Source: Zingiber officinale (lineage: Eukaryota > Streptophyta > Magnoliopsida > Zingiberales > Zingiberaceae). From it: a DNA stretch of 64,000 nucleotides. The position numbers and the translations under genes are program-made. The notes under the pieces were generated by a model. That model was not told the DNA's origin and ran no database searches. It was given only the letters and a program-made list of their open reading frames with translations. This document shows, piece by piece, positions 1 to 10,161 of the stretch (positions are counted from its first letter, which is position 1; the number at the start of each line of letters is the position of its first letter). Where the stretch lies: the NCBI RefSeq assembly GCF_018446385.1, contig NC_056004.1, forward strand, positions 28,340,492 through 28,404,491, in the 5' to 3' direction.

Positions 1-311
1 ACCAAGTGTTTGGCAAGTAAGTGTCTATCACTGGTTACTTGTCCATCACTGGAAACATTAGGAATTCAAATTTGATGACAACTTGACTAGGACATAGATT
101 GAAACTTGAAGAGTTTTTGAGTTGTCTTTGCACTGTGCACAAGATACTTATGCTTGAGCCATACTTGACTTTGTTTTCATGATCATGCTTGTTAGTGAAA
201 CTTTTTGATAGAGTTAGGAAAGTACATTATGGTTTATGAATGTGTTGTAGAACATATGAATGTAGATTGCAGCATTTTGCTTGAGGACAAGCAAAGGTTT
301 AAGTCTGGGGG
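1..311 (+). mobile_element. Tat-like Ty3/gypsy element, 3' end of internal region
   Basis: This non-coding stretch closely matches 2734-3041 and runs into an LTR. It ends in a polypurine tract (aggtttaagtctggggg, 295-311) directly before TGTGATG, the form seen at the 3' LTR border of Tat/Athila Ty3/gypsy elements. A short phrase encoding leader-like sequence precedes it, but I see no conserved protein domain; the open frames here are not convincing. The element begins outside the window, so its coding part cannot be judged. Confidence 0.6.
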
Positions 312-581
312 TGTGATGTGCGTAGATTGTATACACTTATTGGCATGTTTTGACGCACATTCACATTCTTTGAGCATGCTTGATCTATGCATTTTCATAC
401 TTTCAGCTTTCCTTTTTAGCATATTTACTCTCTTTGTTCGGAGATCTGCTTTTGTACATTTTCTGTACACAGGAGTCAAAATTGGTGAAAATTTCATGTT
501 CGAAGCCAAATCAGTGAGCAAAGTAAAGGGAAGAAGGTGCCCTACCTGAACCACACACTGCCCTGCTCTGGGGGTTGCCCA

Positions 582-1000
582 GGCCGTGTGGAGATCACGG
601 GCCAGAAGGCTGCCGCAGGAAACGAAGAGGTCATGGCCGTGTGAACCTCACACGACCGTGCAAGGATTTGAAGAACCCAGATTGAGAAGGAGCCTAGGCC
701 GTGTGCACCACACGGCCATGTGAGTTTTCCAGAGCAAGGAGAAGCCTCAGTCGTGTGTCTCACACGACCGTGTGAGGTTCTCAGTGGCAAGGAAGGAAGC
801 AGGCCGTGTGCATCACACGGTCGTGTCAGATTTCTAGAGGCTAAGACAGTTCAGGTCGTGTAGATCTACACGGCTGTGTAAAGGGGCTATTGGGGATGTT
901 TGCCACGGTCGTGTCTCACACAGGGCCGTGCAAGGCTGGCAGAGAGGAGAATGGGCAGGGTCGTGTGAACCTCACACGGCCGTGCCACGGGGCCGTGTGG
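582..1000. repeat. Dyad minisatellite of CCGTGTG/CACACGG in the Tat-like LTR
   Basis: About a dozen imperfect units pair GGCCGTGTG with CACACGGCC across spacers of a few bases, separated by 20-40 bp of non-palindromic sequence. The corresponding array in the second LTR lies at 3314-3593 and 13478-13620 and keeps more intact CpG sites. The unit could act as a repeated protein-binding site or as RNA hairpins; neither can be decided from sequence. Confidence 0.75.
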
Positions 1001-1017
1001 CGCCCAAACTTCACCTC

Positions 1018-1025
1018 TATTTAAA
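1018..1025 (+). promoter_or_regulatory. Putative LTR TATA box
   Basis: TATTTAAA lies just downstream of the dyad array and upstream of a pyrimidine-rich leader; the second LTR has GATTTAAA at the same place (13638-13645). Its position within the LTR suits a U3/R promoter, but no start site is known. Confidence 0.45.
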
Positions 1026-2063
1026 CCCTTCTTCAAGATTTGAAAGGGGATCTTCTCCCTCTTGGGAGAGAGTGAGATTTAGGTGTTTCCTCTCAATCTT
1101 GGGAGGATCTGGGTGATCTAAATGAGGATCTTCAACGGAATCGACTCCGGGAGCGTGGATTGGATCCGAAGACCAAGGTTCATCTTAGATAAGTTTTCTT
1201 TCTCTCCTCTTCTTGGATTGGGGATCAAGAAATGCTTGTAATCTTTGTATTTTCAGATTTCTCTCTTCGATTATGGAGTATATCACTTTGTTTTAGGATG
1301 GAGGGAGTATTTGTATGATGAATTGCTGTAAACTCTTGTGGATTTGTCATATCCTTGTTTCTATGATATTGTCTTGTTTGTATCAATTCAATCTTGAATG
1401 AATCATTGTGTTGTGGACCTAATTCACATTCTTGATTGATTTTTTGAATGTCCTATGGATCTTATAGAGATTATCTCCCACTCGATTTTTCGAGGGAAGC
1501 ACGCGAAAGGTGCAAGCCCGTGTAAGGACGTTTGAGGGGTAAGATTTAGGGAGAAATAGGGTAATTCAAGAGGGTAGGATAGATTTAGGGATTAATCTTT
1601 ATATCTTATGGGGTTGAGAAGTATGATCTTTGTGTTGATTATCCGAGGGATCTTCGTGACAGGAACATGCCCGTGTAAGGAAAACACAAGTTCATATCTA
1701 ATTGATCACATTTAGGTATAGATTTCAGTCCTAAGTCGATTGTCTATTGCAAGAGAGAACTGGCAACCTTCTATAAATGTTGGACAATTGAGAAATAGGG
1801 TTTGGTAGATCATTTACATTGAGGAATCTTACAAAGAAACCAACACTCCTTGAACATTCCTTTATCAAAGCCCATAATCTTGTTTGTTGATCTTTCATTT
1901 CTATGTTTACTTTTCATTAGTTACATTTAGCTTTTGGAAACCAATTGATTAGTTGTTTAGCTAACTCGTGTTGAAACATTTCTAGTGCTTATTCCAGTCC
2001 CTGTGGATACGATAATCTTTTATACTACTTGCGACATTTCCGTACACTTGCGGAGAGCGAACA

Positions 2064-3041
2064 AGTTTTTAGCGTCGTTGGTTTGGGGGGATGCATTAGA
2101 TGCATTTGATTTAGTTTATTTTTTACATAATAAATTTTTTGTTTTTTGCTAGTTGCATCATTCATTATATCATGATTGTTTGTTCCTTAATGCAAAATAC
2201 TAGCACGTTTATTATCTAGATTCATGATGTTTTAAATGATGCTAGTAGTAAGCTTTATGTACTTCTTTTCTCTATCTTGGGTAGCATGAAATAAGCTAAG
2301 AATCATATGGAGATGACTTTTAGTTTTGGCTTAACCCTAAGGGTCTTACCTTCACTTCACTATACTTGATGCTTGAATAGTTGATATCAATGAAATAGTC
2401 ATGATTTATCTTGTTTGCTTAGTACTTGGTTTCCATGGTGATTTCTCAAACTTCATTTTGGTTACTGGATGAGGCTCAAATCATGTAAGCTCATTTGGAA
2501 AAATCAAAATATCCCAACATTTGTGCTAAAAGTACATTTGTGAATAAGTTTTGCACAATGCAAACACTTATGAAAAAAAAAATGAATAAAGGATATAAAA
2601 AAACAGTTGTCATGAGTGGAATCTAGCAAGTCACCCCTTTGAAACCGAGTTAGGTAACTTGGGAAATGACTGCTTAGCTTCTCTTGAGATTGAGCACGCC
2701 TTTGAGACCTTGGGTTGATTGAGAAATATGAACCAAGTGTGTGGCAAGTAAGTGTCTATCACTGGTTACTTGTCTATTACTGGAAACATTAGGAATTCAA
2801 ATTTGATGACGACTTGACTAGGACATAGATTGAAACTTGAAGGGTTTTAAGTACTTTTTGCACTGAGCACAAGATACTTATGCTTGAGCCATACTTGACT
2901 TTGTTTTCATGATCATGCTTGTTAGTGAAACTTTTTGATAGAGTTAGGAAAGTACATTAGGGTTTATGAATGTGTTGTAAAACATATGAATGTAGATTGC
3001 AGCATTTTACTTGAGGGCAAGCAAAGGTTTAAATCTGGGGG
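2064..3041 (+). mobile_element. Short internal remnant of Tat-like element between two LTRs
   Basis: The stretch begins with a PBS-like block (agcgtcgttggtttgggg, from 2071) resembling the GGCGCCGTTGCCGGGG block that follows Tat/Athila 5' LTRs. It ends with the polypurine tract aaatctggggg (3031-3041). In between are about 0.95 kb of non-coding sequence, 2734-3041 of which duplicates 1-311. No gag or pol remains, so this copy keeps only the priming ends of the internal region. Confidence 0.6.
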
Positions 3042-3593
3042 TGTGATGTGCGTAGATTGTATACACTTATTGGCATGTTTTGACGTACATTGACATATTT
3101 TCAGCATGCTTGATCTATGCATTTTCGTACTTTCAGCTTTCCTTTTTAGCATATTTACTCTCTTTGTTCGGAGATGTGCTTTTGTGCATTTTCTGTACAC
3201 AGGAGTCGAAATTGGTGAAGATTTCATGTTCGAAGCCAAATCTGTGAGCAAAGTAAAGTGAAGAAGGTGCCCTACCTGAACCACACACTGCCTTGCTCTG
3301 GGGGTTTGCCCAGGCCGTGTGGAGATCACGGGCCAGAAGGCTATAGCAGGAAACAAAGAGGTCATGGCCGTGTGAACCTCACATGGCCGTGCAAGGATCT
3401 AAAGAACCCAGATTGAGAAGGAGCCTAGGCCGTGTGCACCACACGACCATGTGAGTTTTCCAGAGCAAGGAGAAGCCTCGGCCGTGTGTCTCACACGGCC
3501 GTGTGAGGTTCTCAGTGGCAAGGAAGGAAGCAGGTCGTGTGCATCACACGGCCGTGTCAGATTTCCAGAGGCTAAGACAGTTCAGGCCGTGTA
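3042..3593 (+). repeat. Second Tat-like LTR, left part, interrupted
   Basis: This matches 312 onward from its first base and stops at 3593 inside the dyad array, where a Tekay element is inserted. The sequence resumes at 13478. The last five bases, GTGTA (3589-3593), are the target duplication repeated at 13478-13482. Confidence 0.8.
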
Positions 3594-4967
3594 TGTAACG
3601 ACCCACCTTTCTACACTACTACTACTCTCTAAAGATGACCGTTACTTGACTACTAACCCTACTTAACCGGTACGCTACTTAACTTCGAGAAATCCCTACC
3701 GAAAAATTTCGACAGAGTCTCCCCTGTACCGGTGACCCCAAACTGGGATACAAACACTATATACACAGCCACAGGCGGCTGGAACATATTTTTCACAACC
3801 ACGCAGAAATAATAACACGACACTAAAAAGAAACTATTCTAGCAATAGAAAACTATATAGCTCCAACAATAGGAAATAACTCAACTAACAATGCGGAATA
3901 GACTCAATTAATCAACATAGACAAAGGAACCAACTAATACAATCTCTATCAACTTAATAACTGAAAGAAAACTCAAAAGGAGTCTTGACAGTTTCCTTAG
4001 CAAACTCATGATCTCTCCATAGTCCTGGCATCACACACCGTCACAGCATCTCCCCGTCGCCTTCCTTCTTATACTTTAGCTTTCCTTTTCCTTTATCTGC
4101 AGTAGGAGAAAAGTAGTATCTATAAGCAAAATGCTTAGTGAGCGCTATCTAACTCACAAAATCACGATATGCATGTATATAAATAAAAACATGCTAAAAC
4201 TGAATGCTAACATGTAAAGATACTCATGCTCATAAATAGCAAAGGAATCAACTAACTGAAAAGCTAACATGTATAGCTAAACATGCTCATCAACTAGCAA
4301 ATCAATAACATGTAAGAAAACTAAACATGTAAAAGCTGCTAGCATAAAAGGAAGTTAAACTTACTGATCTTTAAAACAAAGTGAAACTTGTTTTACTTGT
4401 TCTAAGCTGATTCTTTTATTTCACTTGCTTAAAACTCATTCTTTAGTACTTTTATTCTTATGTAAAACTTATTTTTACTTGTTCATAAACTTATACTTTT
4501 AATACTTGAAAATAATAATCAACTTCTTTTGGGCCCGGCATTGTACCACTTTGCGCGCATTCTTAGTAAGGATCGAGGTAGCTAATCCCGAAACTACTAA
4601 GATACTTCTAGGCCTTGTGCCTAGGGGCAACTTGGAGCCCATCCCTTCTAGGCCATGTGCCTAGGGGCAACTTGGAGCTCATCCCTTGGATCTTGTGTCC
4701 GGTACATGCCCTTTAAAAGTAAAATACTTTTTATCTTTAAATACTTCTTATAATAAAATGCCTTGGCATTTAATAAGCACCTTGTGTGCCAAAATCCCTA
4801 AAGTCTTGACTTTGGGATCTACTTAAGGCCTTGGCCTTTCTCTTTCTTTTCTTTTTCTTCCTTTTACTTGTTAATACTTCTAAAAGTATTTAATAGGATT
4901 CTTATTTTTCCATTAAAATACATGGCTGTTCATGCTTGTTAAAATAGCAAATGGAAATAACTTTGAG

Positions 4968-5193
4968 CTTACTAATCATGCTATAAAATAGAGCAAAGAA
5001 AGCAACTTTAAACTTACTAATCATGCTGTAAAAATAGAGCAAAGAAAAACAACTTGAGCTTACTAATCATGCTATAAAATAGAGCAAAGAAAGCAACTTT
5101 AAACTTACTAATCATGCTGTAAAAATAGAGCAAAGAAAAACAACTTGAGCTTACTAATCATGCTATAAAATAGAGCAAAGAAAGCAACTTGAG
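4968..5193. repeat. 45-bp tandem repeat in Tekay 3' LTR, five units
   Basis: Units of 44-46 bp begin cttactaatcatgct and occur in the order A-B-A-B-A', where A ends caactttaaa, B ends caacttgag with an extra adenine run, and A' is a 44 bp hybrid. The other LTR has six units in a different order. Confidence 0.9.
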
Positions 5194-6620
5194 CTTACTA
5201 AAATCTGCACACTTAACAAAAATCTGCATTCTATAAGCTTACAAAATCTGCACTTTATACTTACAAAATCTGCACTATACTAAGCTTAATAAAATCTGCA
5301 TACTAACTAACTGTATGCTTTGGAGGTTGAGTTAAACATGTGTATCAAAGGAACAAAACGTTATCAGTAAACTACATCCAAAACTTTTTCTTTCATAAGC
5401 ACTAAACTGCCCCCTTTTTAGCACAACATCAACATTAATAAAGGTAGCCAATTCCACAATTTATAGCACTAACTAAAGCATTAAATAAATTATGGAACAT
5501 GTAAGAAAGAGTTAAACTAGCATGTGCAATTGGGAGGAACAAAACTGAACAGAAATCAAATCTGCATTTGCTTGAGGAAACTAAATTAAAACATAAACGA
5601 ATATGCACTTGCTTAAAGAAAAGGCAACTAACTCAAATCTAGCATTACAAATAGCATGTGAAATCTCTAATTTCTTTAGTAATTAAAAGAAAGACTCCTA
5701 ATAACCTCTTAACAAATTCTTAACAAGAATCCATTTAAATCCTCTAACAAGGTAACAACATGAAGGGAACTACATGCTAATCAACAAGCATATGTTTTCT
5801 CATGGTCAACTAAATAACCGGATTGCACAGCAACCCTAAAAAACTATCCGTGCCCCTTTTCTTTGCCTAACTCAAGTTAAACTTGTTGTAAATTTTACAA
5901 TCAAAACCCATGTAACTTATTCAAACTATACCTTCACAGAATCACAGAAAACAAGCTAAAATACACTACAATACTTATACTTTTACAGCACAACAGAATC
6001 TTGGATTTTTGCTACAACAGAACTTAAGAGGAAAAGCCCAAGGAAGCATACTACTCTTAAATTCCCGGACTATCCCAATTCTGTACTCTATAATCTGAAA
6101 CAACCTTGGTTCAATAAGCCCTATACAACTTGATCTTAACCAAGAGGGACCTAAATCCTTAGCACAATAAATTCGGCACAACAATTTCCGAAAGCAAGGA
6201 AACGAAAATCTCGGAGCTATCCTACTGCAGGTGAGTAGCAACTCACCTCGCTGTTCTTGAACTTACAACCGTAGGAAGATCTAGGGTTCGGATGAGCCCC
6301 TAACCGAAGGAGGAAGAAGGTTCTAGGGTTTGGAAACTTGCAACTCTCGGCCTCTTCTTGTGCCCGCGCGCTCTCCTTGCCCAGAGAAGCTCGGACTGGT
6401 GAAGAATCCGCGGAGGAGGAAACTCGTCGGCCGCCGGAGTCGCCTAGGTGCGTGCTGCGATTTTCGCCGAGAAGGGTTGGCGCCGTCGCGAGTGAGGAGG
6501 AAAGGTTCGGTGAGAAACTTTTAGGGTTCGGGAAAACTTAAACCCCTTTCTTATAACTAAGATTTTTATTAGTTACCATACCTTAAATATATTTATTCCC
6601 ATATTTAGTTAACAAAACAA

Positions 6621-6698
6621 GCTTAGCTCGATTGGTCGGGCCGGTTGTGCTTGGGTCAGTCCGACCCGAGATCGTGGGTTCGAATCTCACCTTCAACA
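6621..6698 (+). repeat. tRNA-like (SINE-head-like) segment in Tekay LTR
   Basis: An A-box-like TAGCTCGATTGG (6624-6635) is followed 41 bp later by a B-box-like GGTTCGAATCT (6677-6687). The B box forms a 5-bp stem and 7-nt loop (gtggg / ttcgaat / ctcac), as in a tRNA T arm. An 8-bp hairpin (cttgggtc...gacccgag) sits where an anticodon arm would be. A run of ten T (6699-6708), a pol III terminator, follows at once. It lies opposite to the element's coding strand. It may be a captured tRNA or SINE piece. Function is unknown. Confidence 0.6.
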
Positions 6699-6899
6699 TT
6701 TTTTTTTTAAAACTTCTTTCTTTTTGTAACCCTACTAAACGACCTCCAAAAATTACGTAAAAATACTCTAAAAATTCCTAAAAATCTCTAGAATATTTTA
6801 AAAGTATCTCCAAATATTTTTATGGACTTTTAGAACTTGAAATAGGGAAAATTGGGTCGTTACAATTCCCCATACCTTATAAAAAGTTCGTCCTCGAAC

Positions 6900-7457
6900 T
6901 TAGAACAATTCTGGATACTTCTGTCTCATACCGTCCTCACATTTCCAAGTGACTTCCTCGTGCTTCTGGTTCTGCCAGATGACCTTCACTAGTGGCACTT
7001 CTTTGTTTCTTAGTCTCTTGACTTCTCTGTCCACTATCTGTATAGGTCTGCTCTCATAACTAAGATCCTCTTGGATCTGCACTGACTGAGGCTGAATCAC
7101 TTGGCTCGGGTCGTGGAGACACTTCTTTAGCATGGAGACATGAAATACATTGTGTACTGCTGACATGTCTTGTGGTAAATCCAGCTTGTAAGCTACTTTC
7201 CCAACCCTCTCTATGATCAGGTAAGGTCCTACATAACGAGGACTTAATTTGCCCCTCTTGCCAAATCTCATCACTCCCTTCATAGGAGCGACCTTGAGAA
7301 AAACTGAATCCCCTACTTGGAATTCAAGTGGCCTACGGTGTGTGTCAGCATAACTCTTCTGTCTACTCTGGGCAGTCTCAATTCTCTGTCTGATCTTCTG
7401 AATAGCCTGAGTAGTTTCATCTATCAGCTCTGTCTGAATGCCCATCTCTACTTTCAT
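6900..7457 (-). pseudogene. Chromovirus integrase C-terminus with chromodomain
   Basis: About 185 codons are open. The start carries the end of the integrase core (KSYADTHRRPLEFQVGDSVF region), then the GPF/Y-like part (SPRYVGPYLI), then NVFHVSMLKKCLHDP. The C-terminal part (DREVKRLRNKEVPLVKV...EEVTWKCED...YPELF) is the chromodomain typical of Tekay/Del chromoviruses. In intact relatives this is the tail of a single pol polyprotein; here it follows stop codons upstream (around 7480 and 7640-7655) and is not translated in one piece with the integrase core. Confidence 0.9.
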
Positions 7458-8530
7458 TTCTTTTCTTTCACTTGCTTCCTGCTAGTAGATGGGTGATCTG
7501 CACTTCCTACCATATAACGCCTCATAAGGTGTCATCTTGATGGTGGCCTGATAACTATTGTTGTAGACAAACTCAGCTAAGCATAGATGCTTGCACCAAC
7601 TCCCCTTGAAATCTAGTGCACAAGCTCTGAGCATATCTTCTAGAATTTAATTTACTCACTCTGTCTGTCCATCAGTCTGAGGATGGAAGGCTGTGCAGAA
7701 CTTGAGTTTGGTGCCTAGTGCGTTCTGAACACACTCCCAGAAGTGTGAGGTGAAGCGTCCATCTCTATCAGAAACAATAGATTTAGGAACTCCGTGAAGT
7801 CTGATCACCTCTTTAACATGCAGCTGTGCCAACTGCTCTATAGAGTGGGACACCTTGATGGCTAGAAAATGAGCAGACTTGGTCAATCTGTCCACTACTA
7901 CCCATATTGCGTCATATCCATTTGTAGTTCTTGGAAGGCCTGTTATAAAGTCCATGGATATATCTTCCCACTTCCACTCTGGTATTGGGAGGGGCTGTAG
8001 GACTCCTCCTGGTCTCTGGTGTTCTGCTTTGACCCTCTGACATGTCAGGCAGGTACTGACATACTTAGCTACATCTCTTTTGAGTCCAGACCACCAGAAC
8101 CTCTGTTTCACGTCTTGGTACATCTTGGTAGAACCAGGATGCATGGAGTAGGGTGTACTATGAGCTTCTTCTATAATCTTCTTTCTCAACTCTTCGTCAT
8201 TAGGGACACAAAGGCGGTTCCCCTGGTAGAGGATTCCACTATTTGATACTCGAAACTCTGAATTTTCTTCTTCTTGTATCCCTTGCTTAATCCTTTGGAT
8301 ATCTGGATCTTCACTTTGCTTTCTCTGTATATCCTCAAGCAGGGTTGACTCTAAGGTCAATGCAGAGAGTTGCCCTTAAATAATTTCGACTCCAAAGTCT
8401 GACAACTCTTTCTGCAGTGGCAGGGCTAATGATGACAGAGACATCAGGGATGCACTGGACTTTCTGCTTAGTGCATCTGCCACTTTGTTAGCTTTACCTG
8501 GGTGTATTACTTCCTCCCGCTTTCAACTGA
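7458..8530 (-). pseudogene. Chromovirus RNase H tail and integrase core, with stops
   Basis: Reading leftward from 8530, the frame starts in the RNase H tail (KANKVADALSRKSS), passes a stop near 8377, then enters the integrase zinc finger (HSTPYSMHPG, CLTCQR) and the catalytic core. Core motifs seen are MDFITGLP (first Asp), SDRDGRF (second Asp) and HPQTDGQTE (Glu). Directly after the Glu come two stops (TGA, then TAA two codons on, at about 7644-7655), both where relatives have CGA (Arg) and CAA (Gln), so C-to-T changes on the coding strand. The frame then continues LEDML...[11 protein letters not shown] before the chromodomain section. Confidence 0.88.
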
Positions 8531-9040
8531 TGGTTCCCAAAACGCAGGTATATTTTAGGGAACACTGTTGCTCTCTTTAGCTGATCAAATAGATCATCTA
8601 TTCTGGAAAGAGGGTACTAGTCCTTAACTGTTACTTTGCTCAGCACTCTAAAATCTATGCACATTAGCATGGATTCGTCTTTCTTCTTAACGAACAACTC
8701 TGGAGTTTCCCGGGGTGAATGATTAGGGCGGATAAAACCCTTGTCAAGTAGCTCCTGAAATTGTTCTTATAACTCTTTTAGCTCTGCTAGAGAAATTTGG
8801 TACAGAACTTTTGAAATTGGCTCCACTTCTCTGTTGGGAGGTAGTCCAGGTAGCTCTTCTAGAAATACCTCTGGATATTCACAGACTACCCGAACGTTTT
8901 CCTGCTTGGGTCTTTCTTGTTATCTTTATTCTTCCAGTTCTGATTACTTGACTGAGGTCTCTGTTTCCCCCACTGTCTTATCTTTGATCTTAACTGACTT
9001 GTGTTGTGTTTATTGTGCCTTGTTGCTGTTCAGATAGTGC
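8530..9040 (-). pseudogene. Chromovirus RT N-terminal fragment
   Basis: Reading leftward, the frame shows EPISKVLYQISLAELKEL, a stop, then [35 protein letters not shown] and [14 protein letters not shown], the N-terminal blocks of a Ty3/gypsy RT. It breaks off near 8540, before the catalytic YxDD block, and joins RNase H tail sequence. The RT active site and most of RNase H are therefore deleted. Several stops are present. Confidence 0.82.
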
Positions 9041-9488
9041 TCACTAATGCCCTGCTGACCAGCTCTTCACCAATCTATGGTCGGTGAGTTTCACTACTCA
9101 CATTAGGTGTTATTTCTGGTCTCAGCATTAGGAGCATCAGTCTGACTCGTTCTTTCACTGTACTTACTAACTCTAAGCAAAGACGAGCTAGCCTGTTGAA
9201 TCTTTTGACTGCTTCTTCTACTGGTAGGTCACCTTGTCTAAATTCTATAAACTGCTCATAATGTTTATTGGTGATCCGTTGGCGGAAGAACTCTTAGTAA
9301 AACTCTATCTCAAAGTCAACCTAGCTCATCTGGTTGACTGCTCTCTTACTCTTAACTCGCTCCCACTACATACAAGCATCTCCAGATAGGCAGAAAGAGG
9401 CACACTTAATGGTATCAACCTTCTCGACTTCTGGTCAGTCAAGAAGCTCCATTGTGCTCTCAAGTGTCTTGAACTAAGCCTGGGCATC
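9040..9488 (-). pseudogene. Decayed gag/protease region of the Tekay element
   Basis: No long open frame is left. Scattered phrases on the minus strand around 9240-9480 resemble the Ty3/gypsy gag domain (for example the region before KPESFSGTTEP is continued by a stop-rich frame). I see no intact zinc knuckle or protease DTG/DSG motif, so this is called decayed gag to protease by position only. Confidence 0.5.
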
Positions 9489-9818
9489 CTAGGGCTCAGT
9501 CGTGCCTGAGAAGCTTTCTGGTTTTAGCTTCAGCCACTGTATCAGGTAGACTTCTTGTCTCTGAGGTGCTGTGACGACTCCCAGGGCAGCTGGTGGAACC
9601 TCGATTACCCCTGCAGTCTCCACAGTTACTGTTGGAGTGGGAGAATATGGTTGCTGATTTGCCATCAGATTGGCAATCACTTGTTGCTGCTCTACTACTT
9701 GTCTCTGAAGTTGAGCAACAACTTCAGAGAGATTAGGCCCAGTTGTTCTGGGCTCTTCGTTCTCCTGAGCTCGGTCCTCAATACCAGCGGTACGGGGACG
9801 TCCTCTTCTTGCCATCAA
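9489..9818 (-). pseudogene. Chromovirus gag N-terminus
   Basis: About 109 residues are open, starting MMARRGRPRT and containing a glutamine-rich helical stretch (VVAQLQRQVVEQQQVIANL) and ending LKLKPESFSGTTEP, the usual entry into the Ty3/gypsy gag domain. It lies about 340 bp inside the 5' LTR, the normal place for gag. A stop ends it early; intact gag of this family is several hundred residues. Confidence 0.8.
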
Positions 9819-10147
9819 GTCAGGCAGAGGAAAAGAAAACTTAAAATTATCACTATACTTTCTAGATATATCTTACTTATACCTGATTCTTGACTTTCAA
9901 CACCTATGAGTAGGTATTTCTAAACATTTCTCTATCCTTTCTAAACATAATTCTTTCTAAACATGCATATATATATATGGATCAAGAAAGGAGAAACAAT
10001 AACTTCTATCTTACTTAAGAACTCATAAGCAATTTCTCTGTACTGCAGTTAATAATAAGGAAAGCAATAAAGAAAGAACTTAAATACTTTCTTACTTGAA
10101 GACGGCAAGGATGATGCTGATGTGTGTGATGCTGGAGAATGGGAACT

Positions 10148-10159
10148 GCTCTGATACCA
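10148..10159 (-). other. Primer binding site of the Tekay element (tRNA-iMet)
   Basis: The minus strand reads TGGTATCAGAGC two bases inside the 5' LTR border (10162), complementary to the 3' end of initiator methionine tRNA. Confidence 0.9.
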
Positions 10160-10161
10160 AC

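Larger units (their letters stand above)
312..2063 (+). repeat. LTR of Tat-like Ty3/gypsy element, complete copy
   Basis: The LTR runs from TGTGATG (312) after a polypurine tract to about ACA (2063) before a PBS-like block. A second copy starts at 3042 in the same polypurine context. It carries an array (582-1000) of GGCCGTGTG followed by CACACGGCC dyads, with many CpG sites decayed to TpG or CpA in this copy. A TATA-like TATTTAAA sits at 1018-1025, about 18 bp after the array. The 3' border is inferred from the PBS-like block rather than from a target duplication. Confidence 0.7.
3594..6864 (-). repeat. 3' LTR of the Tekay chromovirus
   Basis: It is 3271 bp, near-identical to 10162-13477. 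It has five units of a ~45 bp tandem repeat (4968-5193) and a tRNA-like segment (6621-6698). Small open frames within it (for example at 5975-6241 and 6330-6524) recur unchanged in the other LTR and match no family I know; they look incidental. A polypurine tract (minus strand aaggtatggggaat, 6865-6878) abuts it. Confidence 0.92.

Noticed and set aside
582..1000. Regularly spaced dyads considered as a CRISPR array
   Set aside because: Units and spacers are imperfect and variable, lie in an LTR, and the genome is a plant.
5975..6541. Small open frames in the Tekay LTR, repeated identically at 12588-13154
   Set aside because: Identity only reflects the recent LTR duplication; no family resemblance, and neither strand has gene structure.
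6621..6698. Genuine tRNA gene
   Set aside because: No matching acceptor stem, a swapped A box and position in both LTRs make it tRNA-like only.
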